Source: Candidatus Gastranaerophilales bacterium (lineage in GTDB: Bacteria; Cyanobacteriota; Vampirovibrionia; Gastranaerophilales; Gastranaerophilaceae). From it: a DNA stretch of 64,000 nucleotides. The stretch lies in the NCBI GenBank assembly GCA_944325545.1, contig CALVAM010000009.1, forward strand, positions 1 through 64,000. The letters run 5' to 3'. This document shows, piece after piece, positions 43,132-51,535 of this stretch (position 1 is its first letter; every line of letters begins with the position of its first letter). The notes below the pieces were generated by a model. That model ran no database searches, was not told where the DNA came from, and was given only the letters and a program-made list of their open reading frames with translations. The translations under genes were made by a program, and so were the position numbers.

Positions 43132-44523
43132 TTAAACTCTGCCATACATGTCTTCATATCTTATAATGTCTTCTTCTATAAGTAAATCACCTTTTTGGAC
43201 TTCAATGATTTTTAACACATCTTTATATGGATTTTGGAGTGAATGTATCTCCTTCACATCAATATCAATACTATGCCCCGGACTTAATATATGTTCTTTA
43301 CCTTCTAAGAGAACTTTTGCCATACCTTCTAAAACAACCCAATGTTCACTTCTATGATTATGAGATTGTACAGACAATTTTTGTCCAGGATTTACTTGTA
43401 TCATTTTAGTTAAAAATCCTTTACCTTCAGCTAATACTGTATAATATCCCCAAGGTCTATAAACAGTTTTATGAGAAAGATGCGTATTATCATTTTGTTT
43501 TTTTAATGTTTCAAAAATTTTCTTTACTTCTTGAGATCTATCTTTTTTACAAGCTAATATAGCATCTTCCGTTTCAACAATTACAGCATCTTCTAATCCT
43601 ATAGTAGCAACCAATTTTGATGATGAGTAAATCAAAGAATTTTTTGAACCTTCATCTAAAACATGCCCAACTATAACATTACCATTCTCATCTTTTTTAC
43701 TTACATCATAAATGGATTGCCAACTACCTAAATCATTCCAATCACTTTCTAATTTTAGAAGAGCAATTTTATCAGATTTTTCCATTACAGCATAGTCAAT
43801 AGAAATTGAAGGCATTTTTTCAAATTCTACAAACGGAATATCACTTGATTCAGAAAAATCAAAATTTGATAATTTAGAATATATTTCTGGAGAACATTTT
43901 GCCAGTTCTTCTAATAATACAGAAGCTTTAAACATAAAAATTCCACTATTCCAGAAATAATTGCCATCAGCTAAATATTTCTTTGCTAATTCTTCATTAG
44001 GTTTTTCAACAAACTTGTTTACCTTAAAACCACCTTCTACATGCCTATCTGTTATATTTATATATCCATAACCCGTTTCAGGGTAAGTTGGTTTTATACC
44101 AAATGTTACTATATAACCCATTTCAGCAATTTTTTCACCATTTTTTACTGTTGATACAAATTTATCAACATTTGTAATTCTATGATCAGATGGTACAACT
44201 ATAATCACAGGATCATCATCAAACTTTTCTATAATAAATTTTGAAGCAATAGCAATAGCAGGAGCCGTGTTTCGTCCGATTGGTTCTGATAAAATTAAAG
44301 GATTATCACATAAAGAAGATAATTGATATCTGACATTAGAAACATGCTTTACGCCTGTCATACTTATTATGTTAGATGCTGGCATACATTCTCTTAATCT
44401 TTCAAAAGTTGCTTGTAATAAACTCTCTGAATCTTGAATATTTAACAACTGTTTTGGATAAAGTTCTCTTGATAAAGGCCAAAGTCTGCTTCCTGACCCC
44501 CCCGCTAAAATTAAACCGTACAT
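43132..44523 (-). CDS. manC: Mannose-1-phosphate guanylyltransferase / mannose-6-phosphate isomerase
   Basis: The enzyme makes GDP-mannose from mannose-1-phosphate and GTP, and its C-terminal cupin domain isomerises mannose-6-phosphate. The nucleotidyltransferase half starts L-I-L-A-G-G-S-G-S-R-L-W-P and has F-V-E-K-P. The cupin half has R-P-W-G-Y-Y, Q-S-H-N-H-R-S-E-H-W-V-V and the metal ligands. The full length of 463 residues fits ManC/CpsB. It starts two bases after the MsbA-like gene, suggesting a shared role in envelope polysaccharide or lipid-linked sugar. Confidence 0.93.
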   Translation of the reverse strand: MYGLILAGGSGSRLWPLSRELYPKQLLNIQDSESLLQATFERLRECMPASNIISMTGVKHVSNVRYQLSSLCDNPLILSEPIGRNTAPAIAIASKFIIEKFDDDPVIIVVPSDHRITNVDKFVSTVKNGEKIAEMGYIVTFGIKPTYPETGYGYINITDRHVEGGFKVNKFVEKPNEELAKKYLADGNYFWNSGIFMFKASVLLEELAKCSPEIYSKLSNFDFSESSDIPFVEFEKMPSISIDYAVMEKSDKIALLKLESDWNDLGSWQSIYDVSKKDENGNVIVGHVLDEGSKNSLIYSSSKLVATIGLEDAVIVETEDAILACKKDRSQEVKKIFETLKKQNDNTHLSHKTVYRPWGYYTVLAEGKGFLTKMIQVNPGQKLSVQSHNHRSEHWVVLEGMAKVLLEGKEHILSPGHSIDIDVKEIHSLQNPYKDVLKIIEVQKGDLLIEEDIIRYEDMYGRV

Positions 44524-44525
44524 TA

Positions 44526-46340
44526 TTATTGTCCTCCAAATTGCATTTCATATAAATGTTTATATCTACCATCTTGCTTATTCATTAACTCATTATGAGT
44601 ACCAAGTTCTGTTAACTCTCCTTCATTTAACACAGCAATTCTATCTGCATTATTAATAGTAGATAATCTATGAGCTATGACAAAAACTGTTCTATTCTTC
44701 ATCAAATTATCTAATGCTTTTTGAACAATAGCTTCTGATTCATTATCCAAAGCTGAAGTTGCTTCATCCAAAATTACAATAGGAGCATTTTTTATTAATG
44801 CTCTTGCAATAGCAACTCTCTGTCTTTGACCTCCTGATAATGATGCACCTCTCTCTCCCACTATTGTTTCAATTCCATCAGGCAAAGTTCCTAAAAATTC
44901 ATCTAAATGAGATAATTTTACAGCTTCAGCAATTTCTGCTTCTGTTGCATTAGGTTTACCCATTAAAATATTTTCCTTAATTGTTCCTGTAAATAAGTAG
45001 TTATCTTGGAAAACAAAAGCGATATTATTTCTAAGTGATTTTAAATTGATATCACGAATATCAATGCCATCTATAGTAATTGAGCCTGATTTTATATCAT
45101 AAAACCTTGGTAAAAGATTTACCACTGTTGATTTTCCACCGCCGGAATTTCCTACTAAAGCAATCGTTTCATTAGGTTTAATTTGGAGAGAGAAATCTTT
45201 TAAAACCGGCTGATTTTCTTCGTATTCGAACCAAACATGATTGAATTCTATTCCTGATTTTATAGGTTTCATTTCTTGAGCATTAGAAGAATCTTTTATT
45301 TCCGGCATTAAATCAAACAATTCAAAAACTCTTGCGATTGAAACGAAAGTTGATTGCAAATTTGTAAGAGTTAAACCAAGTGATTTAGTAGGTTTATATA
45401 AAAGAAGTAGTGAGGTAACAAATGAAGCAAAACTACCGGCAGACATTTCTCCTGATAAAATTAAGCTATTACCATAATTCATTACAATTGCAATTCCTAT
45501 AGAACATACAAAATACATAATCGGAGACATCCACCCTACTCTTTTTGTTAAAGAGATTGTTAGATCGAATTGTTTATGAACTTGCTCTTCAAATTTATGA
45601 TTTTGGTTTTCTTGAAGATTATATGCAGTAATAATCTTATTACCGGCAAATGTTTCATTGAAGTTAGTTGTCATATCTCCACCGACAACCATTGTGGCAT
45701 TTGACACATTTTTAATTTTCTTTTTTATAAAAATTACGGGAGTTATCGCAATACCCATAACCCCGATACCAATAAGAGCCAATTTCCAAGAATTAAACAA
45801 TAACACAAAAACCAATGCAACAAATTCAAACATTGCAAGAATAAACCCTTTTAGAGTATTTATTAAGTTTTTTGATGCAGTATCAGGATCTGAAAAGAAT
45901 CGGCTTAAGACAATTCCCGAAGAATTAACATCAAAAAATTTAGTATCCATTGATGTTAATTTTCTAAACAAATCTATTTTTAAAGCATTAGACATTTTAT
46001 TACCTGTCCAATCTGAAAGGTAATTACAAATATACTTTAAAACCCCCTGTATTAAAGCAAATAAAACAATTGCAATTGGAATAAGCTTTATAAAAAATGC
46101 CTGTAATTTAAAAGTATGTCCCCACAATTCAAAAGTTTGCAATTCATTTCCATTAACAACAAAATCCATATATGGTCTTAGAGAAAAAGCTACAACCCCA
46201 TCTAATAATCCTAATGGTATAGCTAATAAAAAAAGCAATATTGAACGAGTTAAAACCAATTTTATGTATGGATACATTTTATTAAGTAAATAACCGTAGC
46301 GAAAGGCATCTTTCGTTGTTGTATTTTTTAATTTTAACAT
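44526..46340 (-). CDS. MsbA-type ABC exporter (lipid/oligosaccharide flippase-like)
   Basis: The 604-residue half-transporter fuses six transmembrane helices (residues 20-330) to an ATPase. The Walker A is G-N-S-G-G-G-K-S-T, the signature L-S-G-G-Q-R-Q-R and Walker B I-V-I-L-D-E-A-T. The general layout matches MsbA and other lipid or drug exporters. The start at 46340 has GGGAG six bases upstream; the upstream frame to 46430 is rejected. Next to manC, it may move a mannosylated lipid precursor, which is inference. Confidence 0.9.
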   Translation of the reverse strand: MLKLKNTTTKDAFRYGYLLNKMYPYIKLVLTRSILLFLLAIPLGLLDGVVAFSLRPYMDFVVNGNELQTFELWGHTFKLQAFFIKLIPIAIVLFALIQGVLKYICNYLSDWTGNKMSNALKIDLFRKLTSMDTKFFDVNSSGIVLSRFFSDPDTASKNLINTLKGFILAMFEFVALVFVLLFNSWKLALIGIGVMGIAITPVIFIKKKIKNVSNATMVVGGDMTTNFNETFAGNKIITAYNLQENQNHKFEEQVHKQFDLTISLTKRVGWMSPIMYFVCSIGIAIVMNYGNSLILSGEMSAGSFASFVTSLLLLYKPTKSLGLTLTNLQSTFVSIARVFELFDLMPEIKDSSNAQEMKPIKSGIEFNHVWFEYEENQPVLKDFSLQIKPNETIALVGNSGGGKSTVVNLLPRFYDIKSGSITIDGIDIRDINLKSLRNNIAFVFQDNYLFTGTIKENILMGKPNATEAEIAEAVKLSHLDEFLGTLPDGIETIVGERGASLSGGQRQRVAIARALIKNAPIVILDEATSALDNESEAIVQKALDNLMKNRTVFVIAHRLSTINNADRIAVLNEGELTELGTHNELMNKQDGRYKHLYEMQFGGQ

Positions 46341-46417
46341 TTTAAACTCCCTTAAAAATACTCCCGTATACTTTAGTTTAACATAAATAAGAAAATGTAT
46401 GTAAAAATTTTTAATTA

Positions 46418-46426
46418 TGCTAGAAT
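46418..46426 (+). promoter_or_regulatory. Extended -10 promoter of mlaEFD
   Basis: TGCTAGAAT, preceded by TTA, resembles the elements at 34516, 37190 and 38669. The predicted start is near 46433, leaving a leader of about 50 bases before the ATG at 46482. Confidence 0.5.
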
Positions 46427-46481
46427 ACAATATAGGGTGAAAATATATTATAAGGCTACATACACATATAAAATATTCAAA

Positions 46482-47237
46482 ATGTTACAAGCAGAACTTA
46501 TAACTTTTGTTTCTACGCTTGGGAACATTGCTTTTATGTGCTTAGAATTTTTAAAAGGTTTAAAATTTTTTCCAACTTCATTCAAATCTATAATGGAACA
46601 GTCTGCCAGATATGGAGTTTCATCTTTACCGATAACTTTATCTATAGTTGGCATGACCTCTATAATTATTGCAATGCAAGTAGCAGGAGAAATGGTTAAA
46701 CAAGGTGGAGGAAATTATGTCGGAATGTTAGTCGCTATTCTTATGATAAGAGAAGAAGGAGTTATCATGGCAGGTTTTGCTATAATTTCGATGATTGGTT
46801 CTTCTATGGCTTCAGAAATTGCTACAATGAAGGTTACTGAACAAATTGACGCAATAAAGGTTTTAAAAGTAAATCCTATTCATTATTTATTTACACCAAG
46901 AATTATTGCAGGAACTATAATGATGCCTCTTGTGGTAATTGTTGCATCATTATTTGGAGTTGTAGGTGGTGCTGTTGCATCGAATTTAGTTTCCGGTTTA
47001 ACATACAAAGCTTATTTTGATTCAGTTTGGTTTGGATTAAATATGCACGATTTGAATGTTTGCTTATTAAAATCGTTGTTTTTTGGATTTACAATAACGC
47101 TTGTTAGCTGTTGTTGCGGTATGGAAGCAAAAGATGGAGCAAAAGGAGTTGGGATTGCAACTACAAAAGCGGTTGTATGGTCTTTTGTTTCAATTGTAAT
47201 TTTAGATTTAATTTTTGCGGCTATTTTCTTCTATTAA
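46482..47237 (+). CDS. mlaE: MlaE-family ABC permease
   Basis: The 251-residue permease of the Mla (maintenance of lipid asymmetry) type has about five membrane helices. Key segments are Q-S-A-R-Y-G-V-S-S-L, A-M-Q-V-A-G-E, I-G-S-S-M-A-S-E-I-A-T-M-K-V-T-E-Q-I-D-A and P-R-I-I-A-G-T. The start at M-L-Q-A-E-L is chosen because the frame before it is an AT-rich leader. With the next two genes it forms a phospholipid transporter in the inner membrane. Confidence 0.92.
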   Translation: MLQAELITFVSTLGNIAFMCLEFLKGLKFFPTSFKSIMEQSARYGVSSLPITLSIVGMTSIIIAMQVAGEMVKQGGGNYVGMLVAILMIREEGVIMAGFAIISMIGSSMASEIATMKVTEQIDAIKVLKVNPIHYLFTPRIIAGTIMMPLVVIVASLFGVVGGAVASNLVSGLTYKAYFDSVWFGLNMHDLNVCLLKSLFFGFTITLVSCCCGMEAKDGAKGVGIATTKAVVWSFVSIVILDLIFAAIFFY

Positions 47238-47270
47238 GAATTGAAGTAATATAAAATAAAAAGGCATAAA

Positions 47271-47990
47271 ATGAGTATAGATGTTAAAAATTTAGTAAAA
47301 GCATTCGATAAAAAAGTAATATTAGATAATATATCATTTAAAGTTGATGATGGTAAAATTCTATCTATTGTCGGTTTTAGCGGTTCCGGAAAAAGCACAG
47401 TCTTAAAACTCATAAGTGGATTAATAGAAAAAGATTCCGGTGAAATTATTACAACCGGAGGTGATGTTGCAATGGTTTTTCAGTATTCAGCACTGTTTGA
47501 TTCTTTAAATGTATTTGATAATATTTCCTTTGCACTTCAAGAAAGAAAAGATTTAAGGGGGAAATATTCTAGAAAAGAATTAGAGAAAATAGTTGCAGAA
47601 AAACTGGATTTAGTAGGACTTTCAGGTATTGAAAAAAAATATCCTTCTGAACTTTCAGGCGGTATGCAAAAACGTGTTAGCTTTGCAAGAGCAATAGTAA
47701 CTGAACCAAAAATTATTTTATATGATGAACCTACAGCGGGCTTAGATCCAATTTCATCAACTTTAATTGAGGATTATATTGTTAGGTTAAAGAATGAAAC
47801 AAACGCAGCATCTATTGTTGTTACCCACCAGATGTCAACAATTAAGAGAACTGCAGATTCTGTTTTGATGTTATATAATGGTCATGCAGTATTTGAAGGG
47901 ACTCCGGAAGATTTATTAAAAAAAGATAATCCTTACACTAAACAGTTTGTAGATGCTTCAATAGAAGGTCCTATGACAATGAAGGGATAG
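47271..47990 (+). CDS. mlaF: MlaF-family ABC ATPase
   Basis: The 239-residue ATPase has Walker A G-F-S-G-S-G-K-S-T, signature L-S-G-G-M-Q-K-R-V and Walker B I-I-L-Y-D-E-P-T-A-G-L-D. The S-G-G-M-Q form is typical of MlaF-type lipid transporters. It follows mlaE after 33 bases and precedes mlaD by 50 bases, and it powers phospholipid movement by the MlaE permease. Confidence 0.93.
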   Translation: MSIDVKNLVKAFDKKVILDNISFKVDDGKILSIVGFSGSGKSTVLKLISGLIEKDSGEIITTGGDVAMVFQYSALFDSLNVFDNISFALQERKDLRGKYSRKELEKIVAEKLDLVGLSGIEKKYPSELSGGMQKRVSFARAIVTEPKIILYDEPTAGLDPISSTLIEDYIVRLKNETNAASIVVTHQMSTIKRTADSVLMLYNGHAVFEGTPEDLLKKDNPYTKQFVDASIEGPMTMKG

Positions 47991-48040
47991 TAATAGAGAT
48001 AAATTATAATAAAAATAAAAAGAAGAGGATAATATATAAA

Positions 48041-49396
48041 ATGAAGATGTCATCATCAGTAAAGGTAGGAATTTTAACACTTATAGCACTTACTATATTA
48101 TTATTTACAATATTATGGGTTAAAGGGCGTTCTTTTTCTTCAGCAGAAAGAATAGAAGTTCAATTTAAAGATGTAAATGGTATGCGTCCTGGTTCCGGAG
48201 TGCAAATGATGGGACTACGCGTCGGACAAGTTGAAGAAATTATTCCTGTTGTTAGCGGAGAATCAAGCTACGTAAAACTTAGATTCGTTATTACGGAGCC
48301 GGGAATTACTATTCCAAAAGCATCTATGCTTTCAATACAGCAATCTGGGCTTATTGGCGAACAGTTTTTAGAAATTACTCCTCCTAGAATAAGAAGTGTT
48401 TATATTCCTGTTTTAAACAACAATTTATTATCTACTGATGCCGATGTAGAAATTAAACTTGATGACAAATATTACAATGTTGGTAAAGTTAAAAAATCTC
48501 AAATTATGTCCTCAAAATTAGTACCTGAAGATGTAAGAGATTATATAAAAACCAACTATGCCTACAAAGTTGAGTACTTTGTAAACCTTCCGGGACTTAT
48601 CTTACCAAGATTTATGACCGGGCAAATTGTCTCTGTAAATGGAGTTAAGAAATTAAGAATTACACCTTTAGATAACACACCGCTACCGTATCCGAATCAA
48701 ACTTCACCATATACAGTAGTTGAACCTATGAGAATAGCTGACTTTATGGATTTACAATATAAAGCTGCTGAATCTTTAACTGAAACAAATCGTATTATTA
48801 ACGAATTACTAAATGATGCGATGATTTCTGAAATCAGACAATCTGTCACTAACTTTAAATCTCTAACAGCACAAGCGACAACAACTTTAGCGAAAACAGA
48901 AAAATTAATTGATACTTCAAGAAATGATATTGATACAATTTTATGGATGCTTAGTGATGTATCTACAAACTTTAATAAATTAGCAATTAATATCAATGGA
49001 ATTATTGGAGATGAAAAATTCAAACCAATGATGTATGATACAGCAGAAGCTATTTCTAATTTATCAAAACAACTAACTCCTATTCTTGGATCAATTGAAG
49101 CTGAAGAATTTGGAGAAGATCTGAACGCAGTAATGAATAATTTAAACGAAATTTCAACTTCTGTTAACAATATGACTAAAGATGAAAACTTGAAAACCAA
49201 AATTGAAACTTCAATTGATAATCTAAACGTCACAATGTGCGAAGTCGCAACTGCACTGGAAACTATTAACGGAGAAGACGGAAACAAAGAAGGTTTAAAA
49301 CAGATTGTTGAAGATACTTCTACAACAGTTGCGAACCTGAAAAAATTCTCCGAAAAATTAAATAAAAGATTTTTATTATTTAGACTAATGTTTTAA
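48041..49396 (+). CDS. mlaD: MCE-domain MlaD-family substrate-binding protein
   Basis: The 451-residue protein has an N-terminal signal anchor (I-L-T-L-I-A-L-T-I-L-L-F-T-I-L-W-V, near residues 11-28), then an MCE domain with V-Q-M-M-G-L-R-V-G and S-G-L-I-G-E-Q-F-L-E-I. A long C-terminal helical region follows, with repeated L-T-E-T-N-R and coiled-coil heptads that could extend into the periplasm. It would ferry lipids between membranes, as in cyanobacterial MlaD/TGD2 proteins, which are also long. No mlaC or mlaB homologue is nearby. Confidence 0.9.
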   Translation: MKMSSSVKVGILTLIALTILLFTILWVKGRSFSSAERIEVQFKDVNGMRPGSGVQMMGLRVGQVEEIIPVVSGESSYVKLRFVITEPGITIPKASMLSIQQSGLIGEQFLEITPPRIRSVYIPVLNNNLLSTDADVEIKLDDKYYNVGKVKKSQIMSSKLVPEDVRDYIKTNYAYKVEYFVNLPGLILPRFMTGQIVSVNGVKKLRITPLDNTPLPYPNQTSPYTVVEPMRIADFMDLQYKAAESLTETNRIINELLNDAMISEIRQSVTNFKSLTAQATTTLAKTEKLIDTSRNDIDTILWMLSDVSTNFNKLAININGIIGDEKFKPMMYDTAEAISNLSKQLTPILGSIEAEEFGEDLNAVMNNLNEISTSVNNMTKDENLKTKIETSIDNLNVTMCEVATALETINGEDGNKEGLKQIVEDTSTTVANLKKFSEKLNKRFLLFRLMF

Positions 49397-49414
49397 TATA
49401 AAATACAAATATGT

Positions 49415-49459
49415 AAATTTTAAAACTCTAGTGAACATTGCTCTAGAGTTTTAAAATTT
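49415..49459 (+). terminator. Terminator of the mlaEFD operon
   Basis: Perfect 17-bp arms AAATTTTAAAACTCTAG (49415-49431) and CTAGAGTTTTAAAATTT (49443-49459) flank an 11-nt loop, 19 bases past the mlaD stop. The stem is AT-rich and the terminal T-tract is inside the stem. Confidence 0.7.
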
Positions 49460-49564
49460 ACTCTTTTTTGTAAAGTTTTGTAACAAATTAATTGCCTTGT
49501 GAAATTAGATATTTTTTCTATACTTTATATATATAACAGATGTAAGTAAAACGAGGTAAGAATT

Positions 49565-50731
49565 ATGTCAAGAATTAATTGTCATAGCGCATTCCAACAT
49601 TACGAAATGTTCCATTCAAGACATTGTGGCGGTAATTATGGTAGTGTTTTTAATACCACATACAATATAAACTGCAGTGGACACAATGGCGGATTCTGGG
49701 GCGGATTTGGTCTTGGTTTAGGAAATGCTTTTGGAAGCATATTCGGTAGTATGTTCGGTGGCGGAATGTTTGGAAGTTTCGGCTTCCCAATGTTTGGCGG
49801 TGGAATGTTCGGCGGCTTCCCTTCTTGGAATAATTCTTGGAATCTTTCAGGACTTTGGGGCAATCGTGAAAAGAAAGCTGACAAGTCTGATGAAGCAGAG
49901 ACTCCTAAAAAAGAAGTAAAAGTAGTACATGAAGCTTGTAACGATCCTGATTTAGCTAAAATTAATGGCTTTACTGATCGAGTTCAAGGATTAAGAGAAA
50001 CTTTTGATGCTAAAAAAGCTGAAGATCTTAAAAAAGAGATAGAAGACGCAATGAAAAATCAAGATGATACTCATAAAGCTGAAAATACAGCTGCTTATCA
50101 AAATTTATTAGATGATTTAAATGGCTTATCTTCTTCAAAACCTGTAGTTACAACTCCTGTTGTAGAAACTCCTTCAGCTAAACCTCCTATAGGAGATAAA
50201 TCTAAGGAAATAGATGCTGCTGATAGTTTTGATAAGTTACCGGATTATGCAAGTTTATCAGATGCTGATAAAAAGAAATATCTTGATAAATGTTTAGAAT
50301 TGGCAAAATCATTATCACCAGAAGATTTACAAGCACAAATAGCTAAACTTCCTGATGATGTTAGAGTCAAAGTAAAACAATCATTCTATGAAAATGGTTA
50401 TAAAAATGTTAAACCAGAAGAATTAACAGAAGAATTGTTAAAGAAATTAGTATCAATAATTGATAAATCAGAAATTGATGACTTTGATAACATTAAGGTT
50501 CTTAAAACAACTAAATCTGGCGAAAATAAATGGACTGTTGGAATAAAAAGTAATGAATCCGGAGCAGAAGTTTCTTATGTACAAGTTGAAATTGTTGATG
50601 GAGAATTAATCTTCCACGGTAAACAAGAAAATCAAAAATATGTTCTTCAAAAAGATTCTTCAAATAAATTACACTTAATGCAATATAAATATCATAACGG
50701 ATACGGTACAGCAGATGTTAGCAATAAATAA
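49565..50731 (+). CDS. Gly/Phe/Met-rich protein with C-terminal helical and beta domain (unrecognised)
   Basis: The family was not recognised. The 388-residue protein has a histidine- and cysteine-containing N-terminus (residues 5-37). A low-complexity block follows (38-97) made of G-G-x-F-G, G-G-G-M-F-G and G-N-A-F-G-S units. A lysine/aspartate-rich helical linker, a proline-rich hinge (near 193-212), a helical middle (220-290) and a C-terminal beta-rich segment complete it. There is no signal peptide. The Gly/Phe block resembles self-associating low-complexity regions. The ATG follows GAGGTA, and the gene has its own terminator. Confidence 0.75.
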   Translation: MSRINCHSAFQHYEMFHSRHCGGNYGSVFNTTYNINCSGHNGGFWGGFGLGLGNAFGSIFGSMFGGGMFGSFGFPMFGGGMFGGFPSWNNSWNLSGLWGNREKKADKSDEAETPKKEVKVVHEACNDPDLAKINGFTDRVQGLRETFDAKKAEDLKKEIEDAMKNQDDTHKAENTAAYQNLLDDLNGLSSSKPVVTTPVVETPSAKPPIGDKSKEIDAADSFDKLPDYASLSDADKKKYLDKCLELAKSLSPEDLQAQIAKLPDDVRVKVKQSFYENGYKNVKPEELTEELLKKLVSIIDKSEIDDFDNIKVLKTTKSGENKWTVGIKSNESGAEVSYVQVEIVDGELIFHGKQENQKYVLQKDSSNKLHLMQYKYHNGYGTADVSNK

Positions 50732-50733
50732 TA

Positions 50734-50775
50734 AAAACAAGGAATGGCTCATAAATATGAGTCATTCCTTGTTTT
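50734..50775 (+). terminator. Terminator of the Gly/Phe-rich protein gene
   Basis: Nineteen-base arms (50734-50752 and 50757-50775) with one G-U pair and a 4-nt loop are followed by a short A/T tail. It begins three bases past the stop. The stem ends in TTGTTTT, so termination in the plus direction is likely. Confidence 0.8.
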
Positions 50776-50792
50776 ACAAACATAAAATAATT

Positions 50793-51092
50793 TTATTTTT
50801 TTATTTCAGCTCTTTTTTGAGCAACCCAAGCATTAACTTCTTCAATTGAAGCCTTATCAGATTTACTTTTATTATCAAAATCAATTACTTCTCTTGGAGA
50901 ATAAAAATCTACAGCAACATTATTTTTATTTTCTTTAATCAAATTTCTTGGAGGGTAAAACTCATGTAAATCAGGAGTTTCTTCCACAAACTGTTTCATA
51001 GGATTTACAGATGTTTCTTTTTTAGCTGCATTTGTAATAACCTTTTTATTAACACCCATAAAATTAAATGATGAAATTTTTGATACTTGCAT
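50793..51092 (-). CDS. Small hypothetical protein with N-terminal FNFMG motif
   Basis: The 99-residue protein begins M-Q-V-S-K-I-S-S-F-N-F-M-G, a variant of the FK-motif group in this window. It has two repeats near residues 45-52 and 63-70 (F-Y-P-P-R-N-L-I and F-Y-S-P-R-E-V-I). It is charged and probably disordered, without membrane helix or cysteine. AAAGGA precedes the ATG. Confidence 0.7.
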   Translation of the reverse strand: MQVSKISSFNFMGVNKKVITNAAKKETSVNPMKQFVEETPDLHEFYPPRNLIKENKNNVAVDFYSPREVIDFDNKSKSDKASIEEVNAWVAQKRAEIKK

Positions 51093-51205
51093 TTTAATAT
51101 TCCTTTCTATAATACAATACTTAGTATAAACATCTACTAATGAAATAACAATTAAAATTATAAATTTTGCTATTTTTATAAAATAACTTAATAAAAATTT
51201 ACAAA

Positions 51206-51457
51206 CTATACCTCTAAATTTTCAGCTGTTTCTGAATTATTAGCTATATCAAGCAATCTATAAGTCAAATAGGCTCCTAATGCAACGGCTTTCAAATCAA
51301 TTTTTTCATCATGCTTTGCAATCTCTAATATTACAGAATTTACTTCAGGGTTTTCTTCTTTTATATACTGAACCATATTTTTTCGCCAACTTTGAGCATC
51401 AGGAAATACTTCAGAAAAAACCTCAGCTGATATATCCTCAGTTATGATTGGTAACAT
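51206..51457 (-). CDS. Small acidic hypothetical protein
   Basis: The 83-residue acidic helical protein has no recognised family. It has D-A-Q-S-W-R-K-N-M-V-Q-Y-I-K-E-E-N and A-V-A-L-G-A-Y-L-T-Y-R-L-L-D-I-A, which may form an amphipathic pair. AGGAGAGAG precedes the ATG. It lies after the RND efflux operon's 3' end, facing the same way, but is separated by about 80 bases and may be independent. Confidence 0.6.
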   Translation of the reverse strand: MLPIITEDISAEVFSEVFPDAQSWRKNMVQYIKEENPEVNSVILEIAKHDEKIDLKAVALGAYLTYRLLDIANNSETAENLEV

Positions 51458-51535
51458 ACTTCTCTCTCCTACTTTTTCTTAGTACAACTTAGTATAACTT
51501 ATAATTTATTTTAACACAATAGCTAATTAATTTTA

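Noticed and set aside
46341-46430. Upstream extension of the MsbA-like gene
   Set aside because: It is AT-rich, lacks a ribosome site, and the ATG at 46340 has GGGAG at the right distance.
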